Shown here one piece after another: positions 9,249 to 17,836 of a stretch of 64,000 nucleotides of DNA. Below the pieces are notes generated by a model that made no database searches, was not told where the DNA came from, and saw only the letters and a list, made by a program, of their open reading frames with translations. The stretch is from Mesotoga sp. UBA6090 (GTDB taxonomy: Bacteria; Thermotogota; Thermotogae; Petrotogales; Kosmotogaceae), in NCBI RefSeq assembly GCF_002435945.1, contig NZ_DIXC01000042.1, positions 43,676 to 107,675 of the forward strand, read 5' to 3'. Position 1 is the stretch's first letter. Every line of letters begins with the position of its first letter. Both the position numbers and the translations under genes were made by a program.

Positions 9249-10049
9249 ATGAAGCTGAACCACAACAAATTCGAGAGAAGGCTTGGAATTTCCTTCATGG
9301 TTTTGTGGATCGTGATTTTCATCTTCTACTTGACCTGGGACGGGTGGCTTTACGAGTGGCGAGAATGCGGTTACAATAGGCCAAACCAGCATTTCGATCT
9401 CGATCTTCTTGATATGGAATACGAGCGCACTTCTGACGGCGAGATTACTTGTTTCTCGACGAACAACTTACATAATTTGATCTATCTGTGTTATCTAGTA
9501 TTCTTGATTGGTTGGTTGGCTCTGTTATTTGGGTGGGAGTGGGCGAAACAGGGGGCAATGGCGACAATGGGAATCTCTCTTGTTGCGGCGCTCTCAACTC
9601 TCGATCTTTCTGACCACATTTACATGCTCCAGATAGTGTATGACGTTGTGCATCTTTCGGGAATAGTTATTGGCGCCTATCTTTTTTCAAAATACTATCT
9701 GAAGACCTCTAAGAGTTTGCCGGTTGTTCTTGGCACGTGAGCAGTCTATCTTATCAGCCATTTGATGTTCACACCCTGGCCTTTCTGGGAGAAAGTTGGC
9801 CAAGCCTATTTCAGCGTTAACCAGATAAACGATTTACCATTCTTTTTGTTTGGAGTCGAGTACGTTCTTGTTGTGGCTATAATACTCTCAGTCAATTTCG
9901 TAGTTGAAAAACTGAATTCCAGAGCTTCTAGTAGAGTTCTTCGAGTACTAATTCCTCTTGGGCTGTATTTTGTCTTATGCCTGGTCATGTATTCGATGGG
10001 CCTGATAATTGTGCAGGATATGGATATGGGAACCTGCATTATAGGATGA
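9249..10049 (+). pseudogene. Integral membrane protein interrupted by in-frame TGA
   Basis: Two open segments, 9249-9740 and 9741-10049, lie in the same frame and are separated only by TGA at 9738-9740. Read through, they give one polytopic protein of about 266 residues with six or so hydrophobic helices. The stop falls inside a likely membrane segment (LPVVLGT, stop, AVYLISHLMF). This suggests a nonsense mutation in one ancestral gene. ATG 9249 has CGGGAG 5 bases upstream; GTG 9156 would overlap the divergent methyltransferase gene. The second part has no good ribosome site before its ATG. I do not recognise the family. Confidence 0.6.
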
Positions 10050-10074
10050 TTATGCGATCTTCATCTGACCCAGT

Positions 10075-10218
10075 TTACTTCTTTTTCTTAAGTAACTGGA
10101 CCGCGACAAGCTTTCCTTTGGGGTCGTAATATCTTATGGCATTTCTTATGTCCTTCAACTCGCTTGGTTTCAACATTATGTACTCGTAATCTTCCCAGAC
10201 CTTCCAGCTCTTTATCAA
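10075..10218 (-). CDS. Small 47-residue ORF or gene tail
   Basis: A short minus-strand frame begins TTG with GGGAGG just upstream and reads as a plausible basic protein (SELKDIRNAIRYYDPKGKLV, ending in a lysine run). The codon pattern looks coding, but the ribosome site is close to the start codon. The frame is open only to a TAG about 20 bases above it. It may be a genuine small protein or the C-terminal remnant of a lost gene. Confidence 0.4.
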   Translation of the reverse strand: MIKSWKVWEDYEYIMLKPSELKDIRNAIRYYDPKGKLVAVQLLKKKK

Positions 10219-10688
10219 AACCCTCCCGAAAAAGATTTTCGGTTTCTATAGTAGCATGCACGAGATGAGTATGCGTAATTTCCGCAAACATAACAGTGCT
10301 GGTAATTAACTGAATTGAAAGCGAATGAAAGCAGAGAATTAAACAAGAATGCATTTGCAGATTGGCTAATCACACCTCAATTAACTACGAAGTGATAATC
10401 GACCGTAGTTGCCCTACATTGGAGATCATCTTGACTGATCATAGTTTGTCAGGGATTGAAGAGATGGTAGAATAAATCTGTAAACGATAAGGATTACGTA
10501 CTTATTTTATAGTTTGTCTCTTTATTCTTCGGCAGCCTTCAAGGAAACGTTTGGACCCAATATTTGCCAGAATGAGTAGTTAGTGAGGAAATTGGACGCG
10601 CAAACTGAGTATAGAATGACTATAAGAAAGTTTTACAAGCTAACTTAATGAGTTTTCTGCGTTGAACTAATTATTATTTACTTTGGGG
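10219..10688. other. AT-rich non-coding stretch
   Basis: About 470 bases without a supported gene. A short plus-strand stretch near 10370-10480 reads coding-like (for example LEIILTDHSLSGIEEMVE) but has no start signals, and may be a remnant. No clear hairpin or repeat. Confidence 0.35.
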
Positions 10689-11312
10689 ATGGCACTCTTG
10701 AAAATTGCTACGGTTATATTCATTCTTTTAGCTTGTTCGATTCTATGCTCTCTGACAGTGGAACCTCTGCCCGTAATTGAAGATCCTCTGTTAATGACAG
10801 TTTGGGGTGAGAGCATAGAGCTTCTGAATATAAACTATTTCTGTGACAGTCTTCAGATTGCTCGTGACTATTCGCGGTTTGCGACAGTCGAAGACCTCAG
10901 TTCTGGCGCTGGATTCAGGATTGGGAGAGAGCTACCCGACGAATTTTTTCATCCCTTCTTCGTTTCCGGTACTCCATATCGTACTCTTGTTGTCATTGTT
11001 GGAGGCGCTGAACGGGGATCAGCAGAAGATGTCAATAGAATTGAGATGCTTGCCTCTTCAGTGAAGGGATCTGGAGGAAAGGTTCTGGCAATAGATATCG
11101 ATGTTGAAGGAACTGGAGACGATCCCGTAAAGGGAGAATTCGTCCGATCAATCGTTCCCTTTCTAGATGTCCTTATAGTAGCTGAGAGCCCCATTGATCA
11201 ATACTTGCCATATCTGAAAAGTGATATCCCGATATTGGTGGAGTTGCCGGTTGTTGTAGATCTCGTTTCAATCTTTGAAAGGGATTTCGGCGGCGGCAGG
11301 TGCTGTGACTAA
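10689..11312 (+). CDS. Exported DUF6305-like protein, first copy
   Basis: About 207 residues with an N-terminal signal sequence (LLKIATVIFILLACSILCSL). The core resembles the protein at 14434-15069: an N-terminal strand plus VNYF-type segment, a central beta strand TLVVIVGGAERGS matching SLVLVLGASLKGM, then KVLAIDIDVEG matching KIVAIAIGGEV, and DVLIVAESPID matching DVFIVTKDSN. I recall this family as DUF6305; its function is unknown. Start is uncertain between ATG 10689 and TTG 10698. The stop overlaps the next start (TAATG), so the pair is coupled. Confidence 0.68.
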   Translation: MALLKIATVIFILLACSILCSLTVEPLPVIEDPLLMTVWGESIELLNINYFCDSLQIARDYSRFATVEDLSSGAGFRIGRELPDEFFHPFFVSGTPYRTLVVIVGGAERGSAEDVNRIEMLASSVKGSGGKVLAIDIDVEGTGDDPVKGEFVRSIVPFLDVLIVAESPIDQYLPYLKSDIPILVELPVVVDLVSIFERDFGGGRCCD

Positions 11313-12595
11313 TGAAGAACAAATCAATTGCACTCCAGTTTCTGTTAGTTGTTTTCTCTGTGGTCTCTTTCGCTAGCGTTCCATCTGTTGTTGCGAGAGC
11401 GTTTGGGGGTAATGGAGATGATGCGGGGAAAGATATTATAGCCACGCGCGACGGAGGGATAGTTGTTGTAGGTTACACTTCCTCTTCTGAGGGCGAATTC
11501 TTCTCCAGAAACGGTGAGGAAGACTTTCTAATTGCGAAATTTAGCGAAGATCTGAAGCTCCAGTGGTGGAACTCGTTTGGAGGGTCCAGGCGGGATATGG
11601 CTGAAGGCGTTGTGCAGACTGCCAATGGCAATTTCGTTTTGGTGGGCCTCACCGAATCATCTGACGGTGATGTTTCTTTTAACAACGGTTTTGGCGATTA
11701 CTGGGTAATATGTGTTTCTGCTGAAGGAGAGCTTCTCTGGGAAAGATCCTTTGGTGGTAGGGTTCAGGATCACGCATTCGATTTGGTAGATATGGGAAAC
11801 GGAAGCCTTGTTGTAGGGGGTTACACTAGATCCAACGACGGTGATGTAGAGAACTACATCTGGGGAGAGGATTTCTGGTTAGTTGAAATCGATGAAGACG
11901 GTACTCTTCTTAGTCAGTGGTTGTTTGATGTCGCGCAGAGTGAGGACAGCCCGAGACGGCTGTTCCAAGATGGTGAGGGATCCATATATTCGGTAGGTTA
12001 CTTCTCAAAGAGAGATTGCAATGTGAGCTGTCAGTACGTTGATAACCAGCTTTCGTTATTAAAACTTGATCCTTCCGGCGAAATGATCTGGTTTAAGCAA
12101 TATGGAGATAGATGGCTTGAGAGCGGCTACGACGGAATTGTATCCAGCGAAGGTCAGATATTTGTTGTAGGAGAGCAAGATGCCGGTCAGTCTCTCTTTT
12201 CAAGCGGGTATGGTGGAAGAGACTTCTGGGTACTGGCTTCGGATGAAAATGGTGAGGAGATCTTGAGCAGGAATTTCGGCGGAAGCTATTCCGAGACTGC
12301 GCGCGGGATTATTGAACTTGACACTGGAGACTTAATGATCGCCGGGCATACTAACTCCAGCAATTACGATGTCAAGAGTAATCACGGGAAGACTGACGGT
12401 TGGGTAATTGTGATCGATGTGTCGGGCAAGCTTCTCGAGTCTACTACCATTGGCGGTGCTAAAGATGACTTAATCCTATCGCTGGCAAAAGCGGACGGTT
12501 ATGTCTTCTTCACGGGGCACACGAACTCGAGTGAATTTGGTGTTAAACCAGCTCAGGCAGATAGAGATCTCTGGCTGATTTCAATGAAAAGATAA
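11312..12595 (+). CDS. Secreted seven-repeat beta-propeller-like protein
   Basis: 427 residues with a signal peptide followed by seven repeats of ~50-60 residues. Each opens with an FGG-type strand and acidic turn: AFGGNGDDAGKDI, SFGGSRRDMAEGV, SFGGRVQDHAFDL, a divergent fourth, QYGDRWLESGYDG, NFGGSYSETARGI, IGGAKDDLILSL. Each continues with GGIVVVGYTSSSEG-like strands. Seven repeats fit a seven-bladed propeller. Similar proteins are surface or periplasmic binding proteins. Its ATG overlaps the upstream stop, tying it to the DUF6305-like protein. No catalytic motif is visible. Confidence 0.78.
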   Translation: MKNKSIALQFLLVVFSVVSFASVPSVVARAFGGNGDDAGKDIIATRDGGIVVVGYTSSSEGEFFSRNGEEDFLIAKFSEDLKLQWWNSFGGSRRDMAEGVVQTANGNFVLVGLTESSDGDVSFNNGFGDYWVICVSAEGELLWERSFGGRVQDHAFDLVDMGNGSLVVGGYTRSNDGDVENYIWGEDFWLVEIDEDGTLLSQWLFDVAQSEDSPRRLFQDGEGSIYSVGYFSKRDCNVSCQYVDNQLSLLKLDPSGEMIWFKQYGDRWLESGYDGIVSSEGQIFVVGEQDAGQSLFSSGYGGRDFWVLASDENGEEILSRNFGGSYSETARGIIELDTGDLMIAGHTNSSNYDVKSNHGKTDGWVIVIDVSGKLLESTTIGGAKDDLILSLAKADGYVFFTGHTNSSEFGVKPAQADRDLWLISMKR

Positions 12596-12629
12596 GGTCT
12601 TTAGACCTTAAATCTGGGGTATATCCCCA
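12594..12629 (+). terminator. Two small hairpins after the propeller gene
   Basis: AAGGTC/GACCTT around the stop codon is followed by TGGGG/CCCCA at 12615-12629. Neither has a strong T-run, so they may weaken rather than stop transcription into the dipeptidase gene. Confidence 0.35.
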
Positions 12630-12656
12630 ATAAAATCAAGTTGGGAGGGGTTTCAA

Positions 12657-14318
12657 TTGCGTAAGATCCTATCGGTCCTGATTGTGGCCGCGGCAATAGT
12701 CAGTATAGGCCTTGCCTGTACCACGATCATCGTTACTAAGGGTGCGTCTGTTGACGGTTCGGTAATGACGAGCCATTCAGCTGACTGCGGCCTCTGTGAT
12801 TTCAGGTACGTCTATGTTCCACCCGCAGACTATGAAGCGGGAGCAAAGAGAGCTGTTTACCCGTTCATTGAGCCATATCCGCGTTATGTTGGCGCAGATA
12901 TGGGTCCGACCTACAACGATCCAGACCTTCCGGCAACAGAGCCTCTGGGTTACATCGATCAGGTCGAGCACACATTTGGCTACTTTGATGCAGTTTACGG
13001 CGTAATCAATGAACATCAGCTGGCAATCGGTGAATGTACATGTTCTGCAAAGGTCTATGCTCGGCCAAGTGAAGATTGCATTTTCGATGTTGCAGCTCTT
13101 TCAAGAGTGGCAATGGAAAGAACTACCACAGCCCGAGAAGCTATCGAACTCATGGGTGCACTTGCCGTTGAGTACGGTTACTACGGTTGGGGAGAAACAC
13201 TCACAGTAGCAGACCCCAACGAAGCCTGGGTCTTCGAAATCTGTGCATCGCCAGACAAGAAGAGTGCACTTTGGGCGGCAAAGAAGGTTCCCGATGGAGA
13301 AGTCTTCGTAGAATCGAACATGTTCAGGATCAGAGAACTCGATCCTGAAAGTCCTGACAATATGTTCTCGCCGAATCTTATCGATGTTGCTACAGAAGCT
13401 GGCTGGTACGATCCCAGCACAGGTCCTATAGACTGGATGGGAACTGTTAGTACAGGCGAGTACTCTATGCCTTACTACAGTCTGAGAAGAACATGGAGAG
13501 TTCTCGACAGAGTCTCCCCATCTCTTGGACTTTCTCCCTGGGTAGAAGACAGTTTTACAAAAGACTACCCATTCTCTATCGTACCTGACAAGAAACTGTC
13601 TGTGGCAGATGTCATTGATCTGTTCAGAGACCACTACGAAGGCACCGAGTTTGATTTGACCCAGGGTCTCGCGGCCGGCCCATTTGGCAATCCTAATCGT
13701 TATGCCGGTTCCAGTAAGCTAATAAAGGGAAGCTGGGAAAGAGCCCTTTCCATCTTCAGATGTGAATACGTTTTCGTTACTCAGTCAAGAGATTGGCTTC
13801 CTGATCCTGTCGGTGGAGTAGTATGGTGGGGAGCAGCTGCGCCTCACGAAACGATTCTTGTGCCGATGTACTGTGGAATAACGGACGTCCCTTATGCTTA
13901 TGACAGTGGTAGCCTTCAGGAATTCGACTATAATGTCGCATCTTGGGCATTCAACTTCATGGGCAACTGGGCGGAACTGAAGTGGAGCTACATGTATCCG
14001 GAGATTCAGGAACTTCAGAAGAAGATCGAAGGAAAGCTCTTTGCAGTACAGCCAGCAATCGAATCGGCAGCTGCACAGCTTTACGAAACAGATCCAGAAC
14101 TGTGTAAGGAATTCCTTACTGATTACGTTGCTGACGTCACTGACAGAGTAATGGCGGAAGTATGGGATTTCAACGAATATCTAATAACCAAGTACAGAGA
14201 CGGATACATAAACATACCGAACGTTGGTTCTTCAGCTGGATACCCCGACTGGTGGCTTGATGCAGTAGGATACGACGAAGGCCACATTTTCGGTGACGAC
14301 GGCTACAAAGCCAAGTAA
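12657..14318 (+). CDS. C69-family dipeptidase (N-terminal nucleophile hydrolase)
   Basis: 553 residues, similar to dipeptidase A of the C69 family. A 20-residue signal-like segment precedes Cys21 in ACTTIIVTKGASVDGSVMTS; this cysteine is the predicted N-terminal nucleophile freed by processing. The following SADCGLCDFRYVYVPP is also family-typical. The signal-like segment suggests export, so it may cleave dipeptides outside the cytoplasm. TTG start with GGGAGGGG upstream. It heads a cluster with a DUF6305-like protein, a transporter and a deacylase, consistent with use of peptides or acylated amino acids. Confidence 0.86.
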   Translation: MRKILSVLIVAAAIVSIGLACTTIIVTKGASVDGSVMTSHSADCGLCDFRYVYVPPADYEAGAKRAVYPFIEPYPRYVGADMGPTYNDPDLPATEPLGYIDQVEHTFGYFDAVYGVINEHQLAIGECTCSAKVYARPSEDCIFDVAALSRVAMERTTTAREAIELMGALAVEYGYYGWGETLTVADPNEAWVFEICASPDKKSALWAAKKVPDGEVFVESNMFRIRELDPESPDNMFSPNLIDVATEAGWYDPSTGPIDWMGTVSTGEYSMPYYSLRRTWRVLDRVSPSLGLSPWVEDSFTKDYPFSIVPDKKLSVADVIDLFRDHYEGTEFDLTQGLAAGPFGNPNRYAGSSKLIKGSWERALSIFRCEYVFVTQSRDWLPDPVGGVVWWGAAAPHETILVPMYCGITDVPYAYDSGSLQEFDYNVASWAFNFMGNWAELKWSYMYPEIQELQKKIEGKLFAVQPAIESAAAQLYETDPELCKEFLTDYVADVTDRVMAEVWDFNEYLITKYRDGYINIPNVGSSAGYPDWWLDAVGYDEGHIFGDDGYKAK

Positions 14319-14326
14319 TCAAGTTG

Positions 14327-14363
14327 CCCGCCCCCAAAGCGGGGCGGGTTTTGCTCTTTTTTT
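14327..14363 (+). terminator. Strong terminator after dipeptidase
   Basis: An 8-bp GC stem (CCCGCCCC with GGGGCGGG) is followed by TTTTGCTCTTTTTTT. Downstream genes therefore need read-through or their own promoter. Confidence 0.85.
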
Positions 14364-14433
14364 ATTTCAAACCTTGTAGACGATTTTTGATTCATATATA
14401 GTGTTGAAGATTTCGAATGAGGAGGTTACTTAC

Positions 14434-15069
14434 ATGAGAAGATTTCTGTTAGTTCTGATTGTAGTTTCTCTTGTCAGTGTTTTTGTGTTTGCCGAACCCG
14501 AGGTGCAGCTCGGATTGCCTGTCGTAATAACTTCTGCCGGTCAGAGCGCAGAGGTTGAAACAGTCAACTATGTTGCCGATGAAGTTGGCCTGAAGTACGA
14601 CTACTGTGATGTTCTTTCCAAGTATGAGCTTGCGGCCGGAGTAGGGCTTGGTGGAGCCAAGTCAGCAATAGGAAAGCACGTCACCACGCTTTCTCCTGAT
14701 CCCGAAGGTACTAAGTTCCAGTCCTTGGTACTCGTTCTTGGTGCCAGCCTGAAAGGCATGGGTGCTTCCGGTCTTTCTGTTGAGACAGAAGTGGACAGAC
14801 TCAAGGACCTTATAGAATACGCGAAGGCAAACGAAATAAAGATTGTTGCAATTGCTATTGGAGGAGAGGTTCAGAGGGGTCTTCCAGGAAGTCCAGTTGA
14901 GACAATGATCGATACAGTTGCGCCTCACGCTGACGTTTTCATAGTTACAAAGGATTCAAACCGCGACGGGAAGTTCACAAAGGCAGCGGAAGAGAGGAAC
15001 GTTCCAATAGTAGAAATTGATTCTGCTTTTGATCTTCTCGATACTTTTATACAGGTATTCGGTTTGTAG
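14434..15069 (+). CDS. Exported DUF6305-like protein, second copy
   Basis: 211 residues with a clear signal peptide (MRRFLLVLIVVSLVSVFVFA). The mature domain shares its strand order with the protein at 10689-11312 and is more complete: DEVGLKYDYCDVLSKYELAA, SLVLVLGASLKGMGASGLS, KIVAIAIGGEVQRG, DVFIVTKDSNRDGKF. This resembles an alpha/beta fold with a possible ligand pocket. ATG 14434 has GAGGAGG 8 bases upstream, which overrides the earlier TTG/GTG starts. Its position between a dipeptidase and a transporter suggests an extracytoplasmic binding or accessory role, which is inference. Confidence 0.72.
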   Translation: MRRFLLVLIVVSLVSVFVFAEPEVQLGLPVVITSAGQSAEVETVNYVADEVGLKYDYCDVLSKYELAAGVGLGGAKSAIGKHVTTLSPDPEGTKFQSLVLVLGASLKGMGASGLSVETEVDRLKDLIEYAKANEIKIVAIAIGGEVQRGLPGSPVETMIDTVAPHADVFIVTKDSNRDGKFTKAAEERNVPIVEIDSAFDLLDTFIQVFGL

Positions 15070-15134
15070 TTTCTTGGTGGCCGGTACGATAGAATGAACT
15101 GCCGTTCCGGCCCCAATTAAAGGGGGTAATCACG

Positions 15135-16439
15135 TTGTCAGCTGATGCAATATATATGCAAACGATCATAGCCGGTCTGGTTATGGTCGGAGCTTATGCC
15201 GTCGGGAAGTTCTTGAAATTCTCAACAGAACTCTGTATGTTTGTTGCGGTAATCGGCGGGGCAATTGCCGGGGGAGCAGGATTCGATACTTTCAGGCATA
15301 TTGCGGAAGGATCCGTTACATACCTCGACATTGGACTTATCTTCGTATTCGCAACAATATTCATGAATATTATTAAAGAGTCGGGCGGAACGAATTATAT
15401 CGTCAGGAAGATAATTGGAGCTTTCCATAACAAAAGAATCCTGATGCTAATACTTCTTATGCTGGTAATACTGGTTCCAGGAGCACTCACTGGAGCGGGA
15501 AGCATCTCTGTTCTGGTTGTCGGAGGGACTGTCGCTGCAGCCCTAAACGCAATGGGACTTTCGAAGGTAAGAATTTCTGCGTTGATTTTCATTGTCGCCG
15601 GTTTGAGCGCCGCTGCTCCGCCAGTTAACATCTGGGCGATGATGACCTGTGCCGGGACGGCCATTCCATATGTTGGATTTACAATGCCGCTTCTTGTACC
15701 AATATTGATTCTTGGATTGTTTTCTGTCATATACTTTGGGCGTGGTGCAAAGAACATTGACAAGGAGAAGGCTCTCAGTGAGATTCCTGATCCTAAAGGG
15801 CTGTCAGGTTGGAGTGTTGCTGTTCCTTTTGTTGTACTCGTATTCTTGCTTGGGGCCCCCAGAATCTGGCCGTTCGGATTTCCGGTTCTTGGATTGCCTC
15901 TTGTCTTTGCAATCTGTGCTTTGGTTGCGTGGCTGATGAATTTCAAGAGAGTGAATATTCTGAAGGTCAGCAAGGAGACTGTGGCGCAATTGACACCGCT
16001 AATAGCAACTATTGCAGTTGTCGGCATGCTGATACAGGTAATGAGTTTTAACGGCGTCAAGGGCCTCATTTCTATGTGGATTGTAACGGCTCCTCTGGCC
16101 ATAGTCTGGATGCTCCTTCCCTTCATAATACCGATATCGGAAGGTCTCCTTACATATGGTGGCGCTATGGTAATAGGAATACCGCTTATCTGGATGTTGA
16201 ATTCAAACGGGATTAACCCTGTAATTGTTTTGGCAGGATTGAGTCTTTTGTGGCCTCTTGGGGACGGCTTGCCTCCAACTGCACTTATCGGACGCTTGAC
16301 AGTTAGCACTGTCGGGTACAAAGGCTCATATGGCTCGTTCTTAAAAGAGTGCGTGGTACCCTGGGTAGCCATAACTGTCGTTGCAATGATACTTGTTATC
16401 TTTGCAAATAAATTCAACTTCCTGATGATGGTAGGTTGA
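15135..16439 (+). CDS. Ion-transporter-superfamily permease (DctM-like)
   Basis: 434 residues with about 11-12 membrane helices. Two pseudo-repeats carry helical-hairpin motifs typical of the ion transporter superfamily: VPGALTGAGSISVLVVGG in the first half and SEGLLTYGGAMVIGIPL in the second; SAAAPPVNIWAMM also matches the superfamily. It resembles TRAP large permeases and related Na+-coupled carboxylate carriers, but no DctP or classical DctQ gene is adjacent. TTG start behind AGGGGG. A 50-residue membrane protein follows directly. The substrate is probably a carboxylate, peptide or acyl-amino acid by context. Confidence 0.72.
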   Translation: MSADAIYMQTIIAGLVMVGAYAVGKFLKFSTELCMFVAVIGGAIAGGAGFDTFRHIAEGSVTYLDIGLIFVFATIFMNIIKESGGTNYIVRKIIGAFHNKRILMLILLMLVILVPGALTGAGSISVLVVGGTVAAALNAMGLSKVRISALIFIVAGLSAAAPPVNIWAMMTCAGTAIPYVGFTMPLLVPILILGLFSVIYFGRGAKNIDKEKALSEIPDPKGLSGWSVAVPFVVLVFLLGAPRIWPFGFPVLGLPLVFAICALVAWLMNFKRVNILKVSKETVAQLTPLIATIAVVGMLIQVMSFNGVKGLISMWIVTAPLAIVWMLLPFIIPISEGLLTYGGAMVIGIPLIWMLNSNGINPVIVLAGLSLLWPLGDGLPPTALIGRLTVSTVGYKGSYGSFLKECVVPWVAITVVAMILVIFANKFNFLMMVG

Positions 16440-16454
16440 GGAGGGGGTGTCGTC

Positions 16455-16607
16455 ATGACTTTGATAATGTTTCTGTATTATGTGATGACAGCTTATGTCG
16501 TAGGCATGCTAATATGGAACTTCATTAAGACTAAAGATATCAAGAGCGAGATACTCTATACTTTGGCTCTTCTGCCTTTCATTCTCAGACTACTGAGAAT
16601 GAAGTAG
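16455..16607 (+). CDS. Small 50-residue membrane protein
   Basis: A short ORF with a strong GAGGAGGGGG ribosome site spanning the stop of the transporter gene. It encodes one long N-terminal hydrophobic helix (MTLIMFLYYVMTAYVVGMLI), a charged KTKDIKSE turn, and a second amphipathic hydrophobic segment ending RLLRMK. It starts 16 bases after the permease stop and ends 11 bases before the deacylase ATG, so it is almost certainly co-translated. A small accessory subunit of the transporter is the simplest reading, by analogy with small subunits of two-part carriers. Confidence 0.72.
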   Translation: MTLIMFLYYVMTAYVVGMLIWNFIKTKDIKSEILYTLALLPFILRLLRMK

Positions 16608-16617
16608 GAGTGGTATT

Positions 16618-17766
16618 ATGATGAGAAAACTGATAATAGCTGGCGTACTCACACTTATAGTACTGGCAGGAGGAATACCTCTGTATGTTCAGAGGTACTT
16701 CAAGGAGGAAGTTGTTGCCGGACCAAGTGTGACAAATGTCTTCAAACTCAGCAAGTACTTCGATGGAATTGAAGGAACAATAGCTGACACTGACATCTTT
16801 GAGCTTAAAGGAGCAGAAGAAGGTGGAAAGACACTCATAATCGCCGGAACCCATGCTAATGAACCATCTGCCGCCTTGCTAGCTTATTTCTTCATTGAGA
16901 ATCTTGAAGTGGAAAAGGGAACCGTATATATTATTCCGCATTTCAACCTGAGTGGTTCTCTGGGGACACAGCCTGGTGGAGGGTTCCCTCTCTATTACTT
17001 CCTTGAGACACCCTGGGGAGAAAAGAAATTCAGAATGGGTGACAGAGGGTTCCAGGCACTTGACCAGTGGCCTGACCCTGATGTATATGTCCACTATCCT
17101 GATGGACAGCTTTTGTCGTACATAGATGCAAGGAATACGAATCGATCCTGGCCGGGAAGACCCGATGGCTTTCTTGCCGAAAAGGTCTCCTTTGCTGCAA
17201 TGGAAATGATCCGTAATGAAGGAATTGATGTGGTTATCGATCTTCATGAGGCAGAGGCAATGTATCCAGTAACAAACTGTATAGTCGCTCCTGAGAAGTC
17301 AATGCCTTATGCAGTAGGAGCTGCTTTCTACGTAAAGGGAAGGGAGAAATTCGAAAACCATGTTGAGTCTTCTCCGACAGGCTACAGAGGACTTTCTCAC
17401 AGGGAGATTGGAGACTGGTCTGATGCCTATCCATTCTTGCTGGAATCTCCTGGAGTCCACCTGGACCAGATTACGGCTGCAAAAACTCCTGAGCTGATTA
17501 TTGATGGTATAGATCCATTCGTTCTTAAAGCTGGCGAAAAGGGGCTTCTATACGTTCCTTATGATGAGAATGGATTCTCCATTGACAGAAGAGTTGGACA
17601 GCACTCTTCGGTCATACAGGAGATAATGGTGCAGTGGACAAAGAAGAATCCAGATCGCGGATTTAAGGTCTCAGCTCCAAAACATGCGGACATTGTCGAA
17701 AACGGATTGGGATTCTACTTCAAAGATCCTTCTGAAGCAGATTCGAAAATGGTATATCTCCAGTAG
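16618..17766 (+). CDS. Aspartoacylase/succinylglutamate desuccinylase-like zinc deacylase
   Basis: 382 residues. An N-terminal membrane anchor (about residues 5-22) precedes a zinc carboxypeptidase-like fold. Zinc ligands appear as GTHANEPS (His and Glu) and the later DLHEAEAMYP (His). The segment TNRSWPGRPDG carries the Arg typical of AstE/AspA substrate binding. The family removes acyl groups from amino acids or cleaves terminal residues. The anchor suggests action outside the cytoplasm or at the membrane. It is the last gene of the unit and is followed by a bidirectional terminator. Confidence 0.78.
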   Translation: MMRKLIIAGVLTLIVLAGGIPLYVQRYFKEEVVAGPSVTNVFKLSKYFDGIEGTIADTDIFELKGAEEGGKTLIIAGTHANEPSAALLAYFFIENLEVEKGTVYIIPHFNLSGSLGTQPGGGFPLYYFLETPWGEKKFRMGDRGFQALDQWPDPDVYVHYPDGQLLSYIDARNTNRSWPGRPDGFLAEKVSFAAMEMIRNEGIDVVIDLHEAEAMYPVTNCIVAPEKSMPYAVGAAFYVKGREKFENHVESSPTGYRGLSHREIGDWSDAYPFLLESPGVHLDQITAAKTPELIIDGIDPFVLKAGEKGLLYVPYDENGFSIDRRVGQHSSVIQEIMVQWTKKNPDRGFKVSAPKHADIVENGLGFYFKDPSEADSKMVYLQ

Positions 17767-17783
17767 AGTTTCGTTTCGAAATG

Positions 17784-17823
17784 AAGAAAGTGCATACGCA
17801 TCTTCCTGAGTATGCACTTTCTT
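17784..17823. terminator. Bidirectional terminator
   Basis: A perfect 14-bp stem (AAGAAAGTGCATAC with GTATGCACTTTCTT) with a 12-base loop lies between convergent genes and has T-rich ends on both strands. Confidence 0.85.
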
Positions 17824-17836
17824 AATGCGCTATGAA

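Noticed and set aside
8792..9379. 195-residue plus-strand ORF opposite the methyltransferase
   Set aside because: Antisense shadow; serine-rich composition typical of shadows, and the methyltransferase motifs lie on the other strand.
13101..13634. 177-residue minus-strand ORF in the dipeptidase gene
   Set aside because: Antisense shadow of a well-supported C69 dipeptidase.
15395..16456. 353-residue minus-strand ORF
   Set aside because: Antisense shadow of the transporter gene, with proline- and isoleucine-rich low-complexity composition and no ribosome site.
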